Source: Actinokineospora xionganensis (GTDB lineage: Bacteria; Actinomycetota; Actinomycetes; Mycobacteriales; Pseudonocardiaceae). From it: DNA of 64,000 nt. Shown here piece after piece: positions 16,407-24,905 of the stretch (position 1 is its first letter; each line of letters opens with the position of its first letter). Below the pieces are notes generated by a model. The model ran no database searches, was not told where the DNA came from, and saw nothing but the letters and a program-made list of their open reading frames with translations. A program made the translations under genes and the position numbers. Where the stretch lies: contig NZ_JABVED010000014.1 of the NCBI RefSeq assembly GCF_014323725.1, positions 1-64,000 of the forward strand, read 5' to 3'.

Positions 16407-16437
16407 TTGACCTGGAGCGCGCTCCAGGAGATTGACT
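16407..16437 (+). promoter_or_regulatory. MerR-type operator/promoter for the aldo/keto reductase
   Basis: TTGACC (16407-16412) and TTGACT (16432-16437) are spaced by 19 bases, longer than a normal promoter spacer. The spacer is filled by a perfect 18-base palindrome CCTGGAGCGCGCTCCAGG (16411-16428). A dyad inside an over-long spacer is the hallmark of MerR-family activators, which untwist the DNA. The regulator gene is not in the window. Confidence 0.7.
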
Positions 16438-16483
16438 GCTCTCGACGCCCGGAACCACACGGGCCGGTTGAGAGGATCTCCGC

Positions 16484-17485
16484 GTGAAGTACCGCACGAT
16501 CGGCACGGACCCGCGAACCCGCCGCACCGTCAGCGTGCTGAGCCTGGGCGCCATGCTGTTCGGCACGACCACCGACGAAGGGACGTCGTTCGCGATCCTG
16601 GACAGGTATGTCGAGGCGGGCGGGACGTTCATCGACACGTCGAACAACTACGCCTTCTGGGCCGATTCGTCGCAGGGCGGCCAGAGCGAGGCGCTCCTCG
16701 GCCGCTGGCGGCGCAGCCGCGGCGTCGGCGACGAGATCACCGTCGCCACCAAGCTCGGCGGCCGCCCGATCGCCCCGGGCCTCAGCTTCGCCGAAACCGC
16801 GCTGCCGCACAACATCGAGGGCTTGTCCCCCAAGGCGATCCGCGAGTCCGCCGCGCGAAGCGCTGAGGCGCTGGGGATGTCCACGCTGGACTTGCTGTAT
16901 GCCCACGTGGAGGACTATGTGACGCCGATGGAGGAGACCGTGGCGGCCTTCGGGGAACTCGTCACCGAGGGCGCGGTGGGTCTGCTCGGGGTGAGCAACC
17001 ACTGGGCTTGGCGGGTGGAACGGGCCAGGGCGACGAGCGCGGCGGCGGGGCTTGCCTGGTACGAAGTCCTGCAGTACCAGCACAGTTACCTTCGTCCACG
17101 CACTGACCTGCCGGGCAGGCGGTCGGTCGACGGCAACCAGGGCTACCTCAGCGCGGACCTGCGGGCATATCTGCGGACCGAGCCGGACCTGGCGTTGGTG
17201 GCGTACTCACCGTTGCTCGGCGGCGCCTACACCCGCGCCGACAAGCCACTCGGCGTCGACTTCGACCACCCCGGCACGCACTCCCGGCTCGCGGCGGCAC
17301 GCAAGGTGGCCGTGGAGACGGGAGCGACCGTGAACCAGGTCGTGCTGGCGTGGATGATCGGCAACGACATCCCGGCGATCCCGCTGGTCGGTGCGTCCTC
17401 GGTGGCGCAGTTGGACGAGAGTATCGCCGCGGTGGACTTGGAACTGTCGCCCGAGCAGCGCGCGATTCTGGATGAGGCGCGCTGA
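16484..17485 (+). CDS. Aldo/keto reductase
   Basis: 333 residues of the AKR TIM-barrel family. Recognisable catalytic positions are Asp/Tyr in FIDTSNNYAFW, Lys in ATKLGG and His in LLYAHVED; cofactor-binding loops are LGVSNHWAW, ALVAYSPLLGG and IPLVGASSVAQLDE. It should reduce aldehydes or ketones with NADPH in the cytoplasm; the substrate is unknown. The start is a GTG preceded by AGAGGA. Its promoter carries a MerR-type operator (see 16407-16437), so expression is probably induced by a small molecule or stress. It is a single gene ending in a strong hairpin. Confidence 0.9.
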   Translation: MKYRTIGTDPRTRRTVSVLSLGAMLFGTTTDEGTSFAILDRYVEAGGTFIDTSNNYAFWADSSQGGQSEALLGRWRRSRGVGDEITVATKLGGRPIAPGLSFAETALPHNIEGLSPKAIRESAARSAEALGMSTLDLLYAHVEDYVTPMEETVAAFGELVTEGAVGLLGVSNHWAWRVERARATSAAAGLAWYEVLQYQHSYLRPRTDLPGRRSVDGNQGYLSADLRAYLRTEPDLALVAYSPLLGGAYTRADKPLGVDFDHPGTHSRLAAARKVAVETGATVNQVVLAWMIGNDIPAIPLVGASSVAQLDESIAAVDLELSPEQRAILDEAR

Positions 17486-17501
17486 TCGGAAATGTCGAAG
17501 G

Positions 17502-17538
17502 GGCGGGCCGAATAGCCCCCAACACTATTCGGCCCGCC
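17502..17538. terminator. Bidirectional terminator hairpin
   Basis: A perfect 14-bp inverted repeat (GGCGGGCCGAATAG / CTATTCGGCCCGCC) with a 9-base loop lies between the convergent aldo/keto reductase and small secreted protein genes. Confidence 0.8.
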
Positions 17539-17549
17539 ATTCATTCGAA

Positions 17550-17873
17550 TCAGCAGGTCTCACCCTTGTACCAGGCGAACTTGATGATTCCCGCATCCCC
17601 CAGATAGGTGCGGCCCGGTCCGACGCATTCGTCGTACCCACTGAGGCCGTGGTGTCGCTCCACCCGGATCCACACCCACGAGCCCCCGCCGCAGTGGTTG
17701 TAGTAGGCCCGGCCGGACGGGCCGTCCGGGTCCCAACCGCAGGCCAGCGGGCTTTCCGCGATCCGAGGGCTGTTCTGCTCGACGGCAGCGGCGGCCGGCG
17801 CGGCGGCGAGGCCGGCGAAGGACAGGGCGATGGCCAGCGAGGCCAATGGACGCAGACTTACCAGTGAACGCAT
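17550..17873 (-). CDS. Small secreted Cys-rich protein, DUF6355-like
   Basis: 107 residues. The N-terminal 30 or so are a Sec signal peptide (SLAIALSFAGLAAAPAAAA). The mature protein of about 75 residues has four cysteines (ACGWDP, YNHCGGGSWVWIRVE, YDECVGPG, KGETC at the very end) and many aromatic residues, which fits a compact disulfide-bonded extracellular protein. The pattern resembles DUF6355 proteins of actinomycetes; function is unknown. The start at 17873 is chosen for the AAGGGGG eight bases upstream. It is not in an operon. Confidence 0.75.
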   Translation of the reverse strand: MRSLVSLRPLASLAIALSFAGLAAAPAAAAVEQNSPRIAESPLACGWDPDGPSGRAYYNHCGGGSWVWIRVERHHGLSGYDECVGPGRTYLGDAGIIKFAWYKGETC

Positions 17874-17988
17874 TTCATTTCCCCCTTGCCACATGGGGGA
17901 AGTTGATTTCCTCCCCCAAGGAGATTCCAGCGTCGCACAGCAATAAGGTGACGGAGTAGTCCCTGAAAGGGTGAAAACAAAACGAAGA

Positions 17989-18077
17989 CTGTGACATGGC
18001 GCCGGCTCGCCAGCGCGGCTCGGTCGCTTTGTGGTGACCGAGCGGGAAGGATCGCCGAAGGCGGCGCCATGTCACAG
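17989..18077. repeat. Dispersed hairpin repeat, copy 1 (also suf operon terminator)
   Basis: Perfect 15-bp outer arms (CTGTGACATGGCGCC at 17989-18003 and its complement at 18063-18077) enclose a nested hairpin (CTCGGTC / GACCGAG). It ends six bases from the sufT stop codon, so it can terminate the suf operon. The left half, about 50 bases from CTGTGACATGGCGCCG to TGGTGAC, is repeated with few changes at 48475-48524, also right after an operon. Confidence 0.75.
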
Positions 18078-18083
18078 CGCCAT

Positions 18084-18473
18084 CTACACAGTGAAGCCTA
18101 GAGCGCGCAGCTGCTCGCGGCCGTCGTCGGTGATCTTCTCCGGGCCCCACGGGGGCATCCAGACCCAGTTGATCCGGAAGTCGTCGACCAAGCCGCCGCC
18201 GGTCAGCGCCGCGCGGGTCTGGTCTTCGATCACGTCGGTCAGTGGGCAGGCCGCCGACGTCAGGGTCATGTCGATCGTCGCGGTGTTGTCGTCCTCGACC
18301 CGGATGTCGTACACCAGGCCGAGGTCGACGACGTTGATCCCCAACTCGGGGTCGACCACGTCGCGCATGGCCTCTTCGAGGTCGTCCAAGGTGGCCAGGT
18401 CGGCTCGGGGGGCCTGGTCGGGCATCCCCGCGGCGCCGCGCTGGACTTCTTCTGCGTCGTTCTCGGTGCTCAT
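18084..18473 (-). CDS. sufT: Fe-S cluster assembly factor SufT (DUF59/MIP18 family)
   Basis: 129 residues. The first 25 are a poorly conserved acidic leader; the rest is a DUF59 domain: LEEAMRDVVDPELGINVVDL, GLVYDI, TLTSAACPLTDVIEDQ, and VWMPPWGPEKITDDGREQL. The Cys in SAACPL is the conserved reactive position. SufT helps mature or deliver Fe-S clusters and is the usual last gene of actinobacterial suf operons. Its ATG overlaps the sufU stop (ATGA at 18470-18473). A hairpin repeat follows directly downstream. Confidence 0.93.
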   Translation of the reverse strand: MSTENDAEEVQRGAAGMPDQAPRADLATLDDLEEAMRDVVDPELGINVVDLGLVYDIRVEDDNTATIDMTLTSAACPLTDVIEDQTRAALTGGGLVDDFRINWVWMPPWGPEKITDDGREQLRALGFTV

Positions 18474-18919
18474 CGCGCTGTCACTCCTTCGCCCGAACGG
18501 GCAACCGCGTCCTTGAAAGCCATCCAGCCAAGCAGAGCACACTTCACCCGCGCCGGGTACTTGGCCACACCCGCGAAGGCGATGCCGTCCTCCAGCACGT
18601 CCTCATCCGGTTCGACCTGACCCCGGCCCTGCATCAGCTCCACGAACGCGTCCATAGTGGACAGTGCGGCCGCGACGTCCCGGCCGACCACCAGGTCCGT
18701 CAGCACCGACGTGGACGCCTGGCTGATCGAACAGCCCTGCCCCTCGTACGACACGTCCGCGACCTTGTCGCCGTCGAGCTTCACCCGCAGGGTGACCTCG
18801 TCGCCGCAGGTCGGGTTGACCTGGAAGGACTCCGCGTCGAACGGGTCGCGCAGACCCCGTCCGTGTGGGTTCTTGTAGTGGTCCAGGATGATCTCCTGGT
18901 ACATCTGCTGCAGCTGCAT
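18470..18919 (-). CDS. sufU: SufU zinc-dependent sulfurtransferase/scaffold
   Basis: 149 residues from the ATG at 18919. Cys38 (NPTCGDEV, with Asp40), Cys63 (GQGCSISQAS) and Cys127 (RVKCALLGW) are the SufU zinc/sulfur ligands. In actinobacteria SufU accepts persulfide sulfur from SufS and passes it to SufBCD. A GTG one codon earlier (18922) is an alternative start; both overlap the sufS stop codon (GTGATG), so the genes are translationally coupled. Confidence 0.95.
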   Translation of the reverse strand: MQLQQMYQEIILDHYKNPHGRGLRDPFDAESFQVNPTCGDEVTLRVKLDGDKVADVSYEGQGCSISQASTSVLTDLVVGRDVAAALSTMDAFVELMQGRGQVEPDEDVLEDGIAFAGVAKYPARVKCALLGWMAFKDAVARSGEGVTAR

Positions 18920-20175
18920 CACGCCACCCCGAAGAACTTGCGGACCTGGTGCAGCCCCTCGATCATCGCGTCGATCTCGGCCTCGGTGGTGTACAGGTAA
19001 CCGGACACCCGGGTCGAGGACTGCGCGCCGAGCCTGCGGTGCGCGGGCTTGGCGCAGTGGTGCCCTCCGCGCACGGCGATGCCGTACGAGTCGAGCACCT
19101 GGCTGATGTCGTGCGGGTGCAGGCCTTCCATGGTGAAGCTGATCGCCCCGCCGCGGTCGACCATGTCGGTCGGGCCGAGAATCCGCACGCCCGGCACCTC
19201 AAGCATCCGCTCCAGCGCGTAGCCGGTGATCGCCTGCTCGTGCGCGGCCACGTTCTCCATGCCCAGCGCGCTGAGGTAGTCGATCGCCGCGCCCAGCCCG
19301 ATCGCCTGCGCGATCGGGGGGGTGCCCGCCTCGAACTTGTGCGGAGCCGGAGCGTACGTGGAGCGCTCCATCCGGACGTCCTCGATCATCTCGCCGCCAC
19401 CGTGGAACGGGGGCAGCGCCGCGAGCACCTCCGACCGTCCCCACAGGACACCGATGCCGGTGGGACCCAGCAGCTTGTGCCCGGTGAAGCCGATCAGGTC
19501 GGCTCCGGTCTCCATGACGTCGTACGGCAGCTGCGGACCCGCCTGCGCGGCGTCGAGCACGACGAGCGCGCCGACAGCCTTGGCGCGGCGGGCGATCTCG
19601 GCGACCGGGTTGATCGTGCCCAGCATGTTCGACACATGCACGAGGGAGACGACCTTGGTGCGCTCGGTGATCAGCTCGTCGATGTTCGACAGGTCGAGCC
19701 TGCCGTCGTCGGTGATGCCGAACCACTTCAGCGTCGCGCCGGTCCGCTGCGTGAGCAGCTGCCACGGCACGATGTTGGAGTGGTGCTCCATCTCGGTGAC
19801 GACGACCTCGTCGCCGGGGCCTACCCGGTACGGCTCATCGGCCCAGGCCAGCACGTTGGAGACCAGGTTGATCGCCTCGGTGATGCCCCGGGTGAAGATG
19901 ATCTCGTCGCGGCTGGGCGCGCCGATGAACGCCGCGATCTTGTCGCGGGCGCCCTCGAACGCCGCCGTGGACTCCTCGCCGAGTTGGTGCACGGCGCGGG
20001 CCACGTTGGCGTTGTGGCGCTCGTAGTGCTCGGTGAGCGTGTCGATCACCGACTGCGGCTTCTGCGACGTGTTCGCGCTGTCGAGGTAGACCAGCGGCCG
20101 GTCCTCGGCGAGCCTGCGCTGCAGGATCGGGAAGTCCTTGCGGACCTGCTCGACGTCAAACCCGTGGCCGGTCAC
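18919..20175 (-). CDS. sufS: Cysteine desulfurase SufS
   Basis: 418 residues, a group II PLP enzyme that takes sulfur from L-cysteine. The PLP Schiff-base lysine is Lys234 in FTGHKLLGPTG, and the catalytic Cys is Cys374 in RGGHHCAKP. Other motifs: YLDSANTSQKP at the N-terminus, TEMEHHSNIVPW and LDAAQ. The start is a GTG with GGAGAGGGGTG upstream. It lies 37 bases after sufC and overlaps sufU, its sulfur acceptor. Confidence 0.97.
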   Translation of the reverse strand: MTGHGFDVEQVRKDFPILQRRLAEDRPLVYLDSANTSQKPQSVIDTLTEHYERHNANVARAVHQLGEESTAAFEGARDKIAAFIGAPSRDEIIFTRGITEAINLVSNVLAWADEPYRVGPGDEVVVTEMEHHSNIVPWQLLTQRTGATLKWFGITDDGRLDLSNIDELITERTKVVSLVHVSNMLGTINPVAEIARRAKAVGALVVLDAAQAGPQLPYDVMETGADLIGFTGHKLLGPTGIGVLWGRSEVLAALPPFHGGGEMIEDVRMERSTYAPAPHKFEAGTPPIAQAIGLGAAIDYLSALGMENVAAHEQAITGYALERMLEVPGVRILGPTDMVDRGGAISFTMEGLHPHDISQVLDSYGIAVRGGHHCAKPAHRRLGAQSSTRVSGYLYTTEAEIDAMIEGLHQVRKFFGVA

Positions 20176-20212
20176 CTGACACCCCTCTCCGTGGATTCTG
20201 TCCTGTGCAACG

Positions 20213-20986
20213 TCAGGAAGTGGTCGCGGCTTCCTGGATGCCCGCGTATTTCACGTAGCCCTCGGCCTCGAGCTGGTCGGCCAGCTCCTTGCCGCCGGAC
20301 TCGACGATCTTGCCCGCCGCGAAGACGTGCACGAAGTCGGGCGTGATGTGGCGCAGGATGCGGGTGTAGTGCGTGATCAGCAGGACACCGTGCTCGCCGG
20401 AGGCCTGGAACCGGTTGACGCCCTCGGACACGACGCGCAGGGCGTCGACGTCGAGGCCGGAGTCGGTCTCGTCGAGGATGGCGATCTTCGGCTGCAGCAG
20501 CGCGAGCTGCAGGATCTCGTGGCGCTTCTTCTCGCCGCCGGAGAAACCCTCGTTGACGCTGCGCTCGGCGAAGGCCGGGTCGATGTCCAACTCGCCCATG
20601 GCGGCCTTGACCTCCTTGACCCAGGTCCGCAGCTTCGGCGCCTCGCCCCGCACGGCGGTGGCCGCGGTGCGCAGGAAGTTCGACATCGACACGCCGGGAA
20701 CCTCGACCGGGTACTGCATGGCCAGGAACAGGCCCGCGCGGGCGCGCTCGTCCACGCTCATGGCCAGGACGTCCTCGCCGTCGAGCGTGATCGTGCCCGA
20801 GGTCACCTGGTACTTGGGATGACCGGCGATCGCGTAGGACAGGGTGGACTTGCCGGACCCGTTGGGGCCCATGATCGCGTGGGTCTCGCCTGCCTTGATG
20901 GTCAGGTCGACGCCCTTGAGGATCTCCTTGGGACCTTCGTCGGTGTTGACCGAGACGTGCAGGTCCTTGATCTCCAGCGTGGCCAT
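20213..20986 (-). CDS. sufC: Fe-S assembly ATPase SufC
   Basis: 257 residues, an ABC-type ATPase without a membrane partner. Walker A is GPNGSGKST near 40-48, the signature is FSGGEKKR, and Walker B is [10 protein letters not shown], where the Suf-specific ETDSGLD wording is clear. SufC dimerises with SufB and SufD and drives the conformational change needed for cluster assembly. It follows the Rieske gene by 15 bases with AAGGAA ahead of the ATG. Confidence 0.97.
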   Translation of the reverse strand: MATLEIKDLHVSVNTDEGPKEILKGVDLTIKAGETHAIMGPNGSGKSTLSYAIAGHPKYQVTSGTITLDGEDVLAMSVDERARAGLFLAMQYPVEVPGVSMSNFLRTAATAVRGEAPKLRTWVKEVKAAMGELDIDPAFAERSVNEGFSGGEKKRHEILQLALLQPKIAILDETDSGLDVDALRVVSEGVNRFQASGEHGVLLITHYTRILRHITPDFVHVFAAGKIVESGGKELADQLEAEGYVKYAGIQEAATTS

Positions 20987-21001
20987 GTCGTGCGGTTTCC
21001 T

Positions 21002-21340
21002 TCAGTTCGTGGTGGTAGTGACGCCTGTATTTGTCACGCGCTGGACGTCCACGTGAACATCCCCATCGATGATCGTCACGGCGTACACATCGACGGGTTC
21101 GGTCGCGGGCGGAGCCGAAGGGGCGCCGGTGCGCAGGTCGAAACACGACCCGTGCAGCCAGCACTCCAGACCCTTGCGGGTCAGCTCCCCTTCGGACAGT
21201 GCCAGTTCGGCGTGCGAGCACTCGTCGCGCAGTGCGTGCACCTCGTCGCCCTGGCGCACAAGCACCACGGAGACATCATCGATCTCGACGGCGTGCGGTT
21301 TGCCGTCGTCCAGATCGGACAGTGCACAGGCGCGACTCAT
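21002..21340 (-). CDS. Rieske [2Fe-2S] ferredoxin within the suf operon
   Basis: 112 residues with a single Rieske domain: the first ligand pair is CSH in DECSHAELALSEGEL and the second CWLH in LECWLHGSCFD. The protein resembles the ferredoxin subunit of non-haem iron oxygenases. In actinobacterial suf operons a gene of this kind is regularly placed between sufD and sufC; it may supply electrons or act as a cluster carrier, which is not proven. Its ATG overlaps the sufD stop (ATGA at 21337-21340). Confidence 0.92.
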   Translation of the reverse strand: MSRACALSDLDDGKPHAVEIDDVSVVLVRQGDEVHALRDECSHAELALSEGELTRKGLECWLHGSCFDLRTGAPSAPPATEPVDVYAVTIIDGDVHVDVQRVTNTGVTTTTN

Positions 21341-22515
21341 ACCCCGACTGCTTCCAGTTCGGCCTCGATCGCCGCCTCAAGGCGCTCGCGCACCTCGGGA
21401 ACGGTGATCTTCATCAGCAACTCGTGGAAGAAGCCGCGCACGACCAGGCGTCGAGCCTGGTCCTCCGGGATTCCCCGCGCCTGCAAGTAGAACAACTGCT
21501 CGTCGTCGAAGCGGCCGGTCGCGCTGGCGTGGCCCGCTCCGGCGATCTCGCCGGTCTCGATCTCCAGGTTCGGCACCGAGTCGGCGCGCGCGCCGTCGGT
21601 CAGCAGGAGGTTCCGGTTGAGCTCGTAGGTCTGCGTGCCCTCGGCCGCCACGCGGATCAGCACGTCGCCGATCCACACGGTGTGCGCGCCCTCGCCCTGC
21701 AGCGCGCCCTTGTACGTCACGTTCGACGTGCAGTTCGGCTGCGCGTGGTCCACAAAGGTCCGGTGCTCGAAGTGCTGTCCGGCGTCGGCGAAGTACAGAC
21801 CGGTGAGGTCGACTTCCCCGCCCCGCTCGGCGAAGTACGCCGTCGGGGACACGCGGACCAGGTCGCCGCCAAGGGTGACGACGGTGTGCTTGAGCACCGC
21901 GTCCTTGCCGATCCTGGCGTGCTGCGCGGACACGTGCACGGCGTCGTCGGCCCAGTCCTGGATGGACACCACAGTGAGCTTGGAGCCCTCGGCGAGCACG
22001 AACTCCACGTTGTCGGCGTAGACACCGGAACCGCGGTGGTCGATGACCACGACGGCTTCGGCGTACAGCTCGGCGCGGATCTGCAGGTGGCCGTAGGCGA
22101 GCTTGCCCTCGCCCGGTCCGGTGACCTTGACGGTCGTCGGAGCGGACGCGCGCTGCTCCTTGGCCGCGGTGAGGATCGTGGCCTCGGCGAACGAGCTGAA
22201 CGCCTGGGCGGCGACCCGGTCGGCGGGCTTGCCCGCTTCTCCGAGCCGCTTGTCGCCGCGGGCGACCGTCTCGACGGTGAACTCGCCGGGCGCGTCGACC
22301 TCGACGGTCGCCGCACCGGTGGCCTCGGCACCCTCGTGCAGGCCGGCCAGCCGCTTCATCGGCGTGAAGCGCCAAATCTCCTCGCGGCCCGTCGGCACCT
22401 CGAACGCGTTGACGTCGTAAGAGGAGAACCAGTCGGCACGCGATGCCTCGGGAACCCGCGCTCCGCCCTCAGAACGCGACTGACTAATTGGTGCGGCAGA
22501 CAGTGACGTTCCCAC
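21337..22515 (-). CDS. sufD: Fe-S cluster assembly protein SufD
   Basis: 392 residues of the SufB/SufD beta-helix family. Typical pieces are EEIWRFTPMKRL near the N-terminus, the long helix of strands through VDLTGLYFADAGQHFEHRTF, HAQPNCTSNVTYKG, and the C-terminal LFYLQARGIPEDQARRL...GFFHEL. It pairs with SufB and SufC as the scaffold complex. The GTG start overlaps the sufB stop by one base (TAGTG). The stop overlaps the Rieske start. Confidence 0.96.
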   Translation of the reverse strand: MGTSLSAAPISQSRSEGGARVPEASRADWFSSYDVNAFEVPTGREEIWRFTPMKRLAGLHEGAEATGAATVEVDAPGEFTVETVARGDKRLGEAGKPADRVAAQAFSSFAEATILTAAKEQRASAPTTVKVTGPGEGKLAYGHLQIRAELYAEAVVVIDHRGSGVYADNVEFVLAEGSKLTVVSIQDWADDAVHVSAQHARIGKDAVLKHTVVTLGGDLVRVSPTAYFAERGGEVDLTGLYFADAGQHFEHRTFVDHAQPNCTSNVTYKGALQGEGAHTVWIGDVLIRVAAEGTQTYELNRNLLLTDGARADSVPNLEIETGEIAGAGHASATGRFDDEQLFYLQARGIPEDQARRLVVRGFFHELLMKITVPEVRERLEAAIEAELEAVGV

Positions 22516-23957
22516 TAGCCGACGGCCCCTTCCATCTGCAGTTCGATCAGGCGGTTCAGTTCAAGCGCGTACTCCATGGGCAGCTCACGCGCGATGGGCT
22601 CGACGAACCCGCGCACGATCATCGCCATGGCCTCGTCCTCGGACAGGCCGCGCGACATCAGGTAGAACAGCTGGTCGTCGCTGACCTTCGACACCGTGGC
22701 CTCGTGGCCCATCTGAACGTCGTCCTCGCGGATGTCGACGTACGGGTAGGTGTCGGAGCGGCTGATCGTGTCGACCAGCAGCGCGTCGCACTTGACCGTG
22801 GACTTCGAGTGGTGCGCCCGCTTGTTGACCTGGACCAGGCCGCGGTAGGACGTGCGGCCGCCGCCGCGCGCCACCGACTTCGACTCGATCTTCGAGGTCG
22901 TGTGCGGCGCGAGGTGGACCATCTTGGCGCCCGCGTCCTGGTGCTGGCCCTCGCCCGCGAAGGCGATGGACAGGACCTCACCGTGGGCGTGCTCGCCCAT
23001 CAGGTAGACGGCCGGGTACTTCATGGTGACCTTGGAGCCGATGTTGCCGTCGATCCACTCCATGGTCGCGCCCTCTTCGGCCTTGGCGCGCTTGGTGACC
23101 AGGTTGTAGACGTTGTTCGACCAGTTCTGGATGGTCGTGTAGCGGCAGCGGCCGCCCTTCTTCACGATGATCTCCACGACCGCGGAGTGCAGCGAGTCGG
23201 AGGAGTAGATCGGGGCGGTGCAGCCCTCGACGTAGTGCACATAGGCACCCTCGTCGACGATGATCAGCGTGCGCTCGAACTGGCCCATGTTCTCGGTGTT
23301 GATCCGGAAGTAGGCCTGCAGCGGGATCTCGACGTGGACGCCCTTGGGCACGTAGATGAACGAGCCACCCGACCACACGGCGCCGTTGAGCGCGGAGAAC
23401 TTGTTGTCCCCGTGCGGGATCACCGAGCCGTAGTACTCGGCGAACAGCTCCGGGTGCTCCTTGAGCGCGGTGTCGGTGTCGAGGAAGATGACACCCTGCT
23501 TCTCGAGCTCCTCGTTGATCTTGTGATAGACCACTTCGGACTCGTACTGCGCGGCGACACCGGACACCAGGCGGGCCTTCTCGGCCTCCGGGATGCCCAG
23601 CTTGTCGTAGGTGTTCTTGATGTCCTCGGGCAGGTCCTCCCAGGACTGGGCCTGCTTCTCCGTGGACCGCACGAAGTACTTGATGTTGTCGAAGTCGATC
23701 CCCGACAGGTCGGCGCCCCAGCTCGGCATGGGCTTGCGGTCGAAAAGCCGCAGACCCTTCAGCCGGGACTCGAGCATCCACTCGGGCTCGCTCTTCTTGG
23801 CCGAGATGTCCCGGACCACGGCCTCCGACAACCCGCGCTGGGCGGCTGCGCCCGCGACGTCGGTGTCGGCCCAGCCGAATTCGTAGCGACCCAGGGAGTC
23901 GATGGTCTCTTCCTGGGTGAGCTGCGTGGTGGTGCGCTGCTCGGCAGCGGCAGTCAT
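22515..23957 (-). CDS. sufB: Fe-S cluster assembly protein SufB
   Basis: 480 residues. Family blocks include [20 protein letters not shown] at the start, [14 protein letters not shown]-like [33 protein letters not shown] with the conserved Cys, [19 protein letters not shown], and the C-terminal [19 protein letters not shown]. SufB is the main scaffold on which the cluster forms. The ATG at 23957 has GAGGGAAG upstream and overlaps the sufR stop (ATGA), so repressor and operon are made from one transcript. Confidence 0.97.
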   Translation of the reverse strand: MTAAAEQRTTTQLTQEETIDSLGRYEFGWADTDVAGAAAQRGLSEAVVRDISAKKSEPEWMLESRLKGLRLFDRKPMPSWGADLSGIDFDNIKYFVRSTEKQAQSWEDLPEDIKNTYDKLGIPEAEKARLVSGVAAQYESEVVYHKINEELEKQGVIFLDTDTALKEHPELFAEYYGSVIPHGDNKFSALNGAVWSGGSFIYVPKGVHVEIPLQAYFRINTENMGQFERTLIIVDEGAYVHYVEGCTAPIYSSDSLHSAVVEIIVKKGGRCRYTTIQNWSNNVYNLVTKRAKAEEGATMEWIDGNIGSKVTMKYPAVYLMGEHAHGEVLSIAFAGEGQHQDAGAKMVHLAPHTTSKIESKSVARGGGRTSYRGLVQVNKRAHHSKSTVKCDALLVDTISRSDTYPYVDIREDDVQMGHEATVSKVSDDQLFYLMSRGLSEDEAMAMIVRGFVEPIARELPMEYALELNRLIELQMEGAVG

Positions 23958-24712
23958 AGGGACTTCCCTCCATTTGGTACTGGTGGCGCGGTAGTCGTGT
24001 GACCCGCACTGCCTGGTGACTGGAGCGGCACGTGCGTGGTGCACGCGGCGTCGCCGTTCGCGATCGTCGCCAGGCGCTGCACGTGGGTGCCGAGAAGCGC
24101 GGCGAACGCCGCCGTCTCGACCTCGCACAGCTGGGGGAACTCCGCCGCGACGTGCGCGACGGGGCAGTGGTGCTGGCAGAGCTGCTCCCCGGCGCCGACA
24201 CTGCGTGTCGACGCAGCGTAACCCTCGCGGGTCAGCGCGACGGCCAGGGCCTGTGCCCGACCCGCCGGGTCCTCCACCGAGGTGATGGCGGCGCGGTGCC
24301 GGTCGACCAGGGTGCCCATCCGGCGCTCCGCGAACGCGCGGACCGCCTGCTCCCCACCGGTCTCGGCCAGGAAGCGCAGGGCGGAGATGGCCAGGTCGTC
24401 GTAGGCGTGGCCGAAGCGGGACCGGCCCGCCTCGGTGAGCAGGAAGAGCTTCGCCGGACGACCGCGGCCGCGGTGGCCCAGGCGCGGGGCCTCACGGGTG
24501 TAGGCCTCCCCGTCGGCCACCAGGGCGTCGAGGTGCCTGCGGACGGCGGCGGGGCTGAGCCCCAGCGCCTCGGCGACAGCGACGGCCGAGATCGGTCCCT
24601 GCTCCAGCAGCAGGCGGGCCACACCAACGCGGGTGCGGCCGTCCTGCTGCCCGACACCAGCGAGACCATGGGTCTCCTCTGGGGTCCGCGGAGCGGGGGC
24701 GGTCTTTTTCAC
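23954..24712 (-). CDS. sufR: SufR, Fe-S-sensing repressor of the suf operon
   Basis: 252 residues from a GTG at 24712. A DeoR/ArsR-like winged helix (HTH about 41-62, [20 protein letters not shown]) and basic wing ([12 protein letters not shown]) are followed by a helical domain with cysteines at 179, 183 and 196 ([19 protein letters not shown] then LCEVE), the ligand region of the 4Fe-4S cluster. Holo-SufR represses suf in cyanobacteria, Streptomyces and Mycobacterium. The GTG is chosen because a SufR operator and -10-like box overlap it, implying a leaderless transcript; longer starts would read through the operator. It is first gene of sufR-B-D-Rieske-C-S-U-T. Confidence 0.93.
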   Translation of the reverse strand: MKKTAPAPRTPEETHGLAGVGQQDGRTRVGVARLLLEQGPISAVAVAEALGLSPAAVRRHLDALVADGEAYTREAPRLGHRGRGRPAKLFLLTEAGRSRFGHAYDDLAISALRFLAETGGEQAVRAFAERRMGTLVDRHRAAITSVEDPAGRAQALAVALTREGYAASTRSVGAGEQLCQHHCPVAHVAAEFPQLCEVETAAFAALLGTHVQRLATIANGDAACTTHVPLQSPGSAGHTTTAPPVPNGGKSL

Positions 24713-24723
24713 AACACAAGTGT
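24709..24723 (-). promoter_or_regulatory. SufR operator overlapping the sufR start codon
   Basis: On the minus strand the sequence ACACTTGTGTTGTGA fits ACACT-N5-TGTGA, the inverted repeat reported for mycobacterial SufR. Its right half contains the GTG start of sufR, and CACACT at its left end is a plausible -10 six bases before that GTG. Bound SufR would therefore cover promoter and start. Confidence 0.7.
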
Positions 24724-24789
24724 GTCTTATTTCCGTCCGAGGGGCAAAGGTGGGGTGCCTTCCGGTGACCGGCCTCACCCGCACCAACC

Positions 24790-24864
24790 CGCGAGTCCCA
24801 CGTTCCCGACAGTGAGTTCAACGTTCACGACGATGAACTCACTGTCGGGAACGTGGGACTCGCG
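24790..24864. repeat. 31-bp perfect inverted repeat
   Basis: Arms at 24790-24820 and 24834-24864 are perfectly complementary over 31 bases, with a 13-base loop that itself contains ACGTTCACG. It lies between the divergent sufR and mptB genes, between their promoters. Its size and perfection suggest a mobile or selfish hairpin, or a structural element, not an ordinary terminator, because neither gene ends here. Confidence 0.85.
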
Positions 24865-24892
24865 TCCGTGCTGACGGGTGGTTGGGGGTGGC

Positions 24893-24898
24893 TAGTCT
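24893..24898 (+). promoter_or_regulatory. -10 box (TAGTCT) for leaderless mptB
   Basis: TAGTCT is followed by seven bases and the GTG at 24906; no ribosome site is present. Confidence 0.5.
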
Positions 24899-24905
24899 TT
24901 CCGTC

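Noticed and set aside
18949-20346. 465-codon plus-strand open frame opposite sufS and sufC
   Set aside because: Shadow of two clearly identified genes; composition is His/Asp/Arg/Val-rich as expected of the antisense frame of a high-GC gene.
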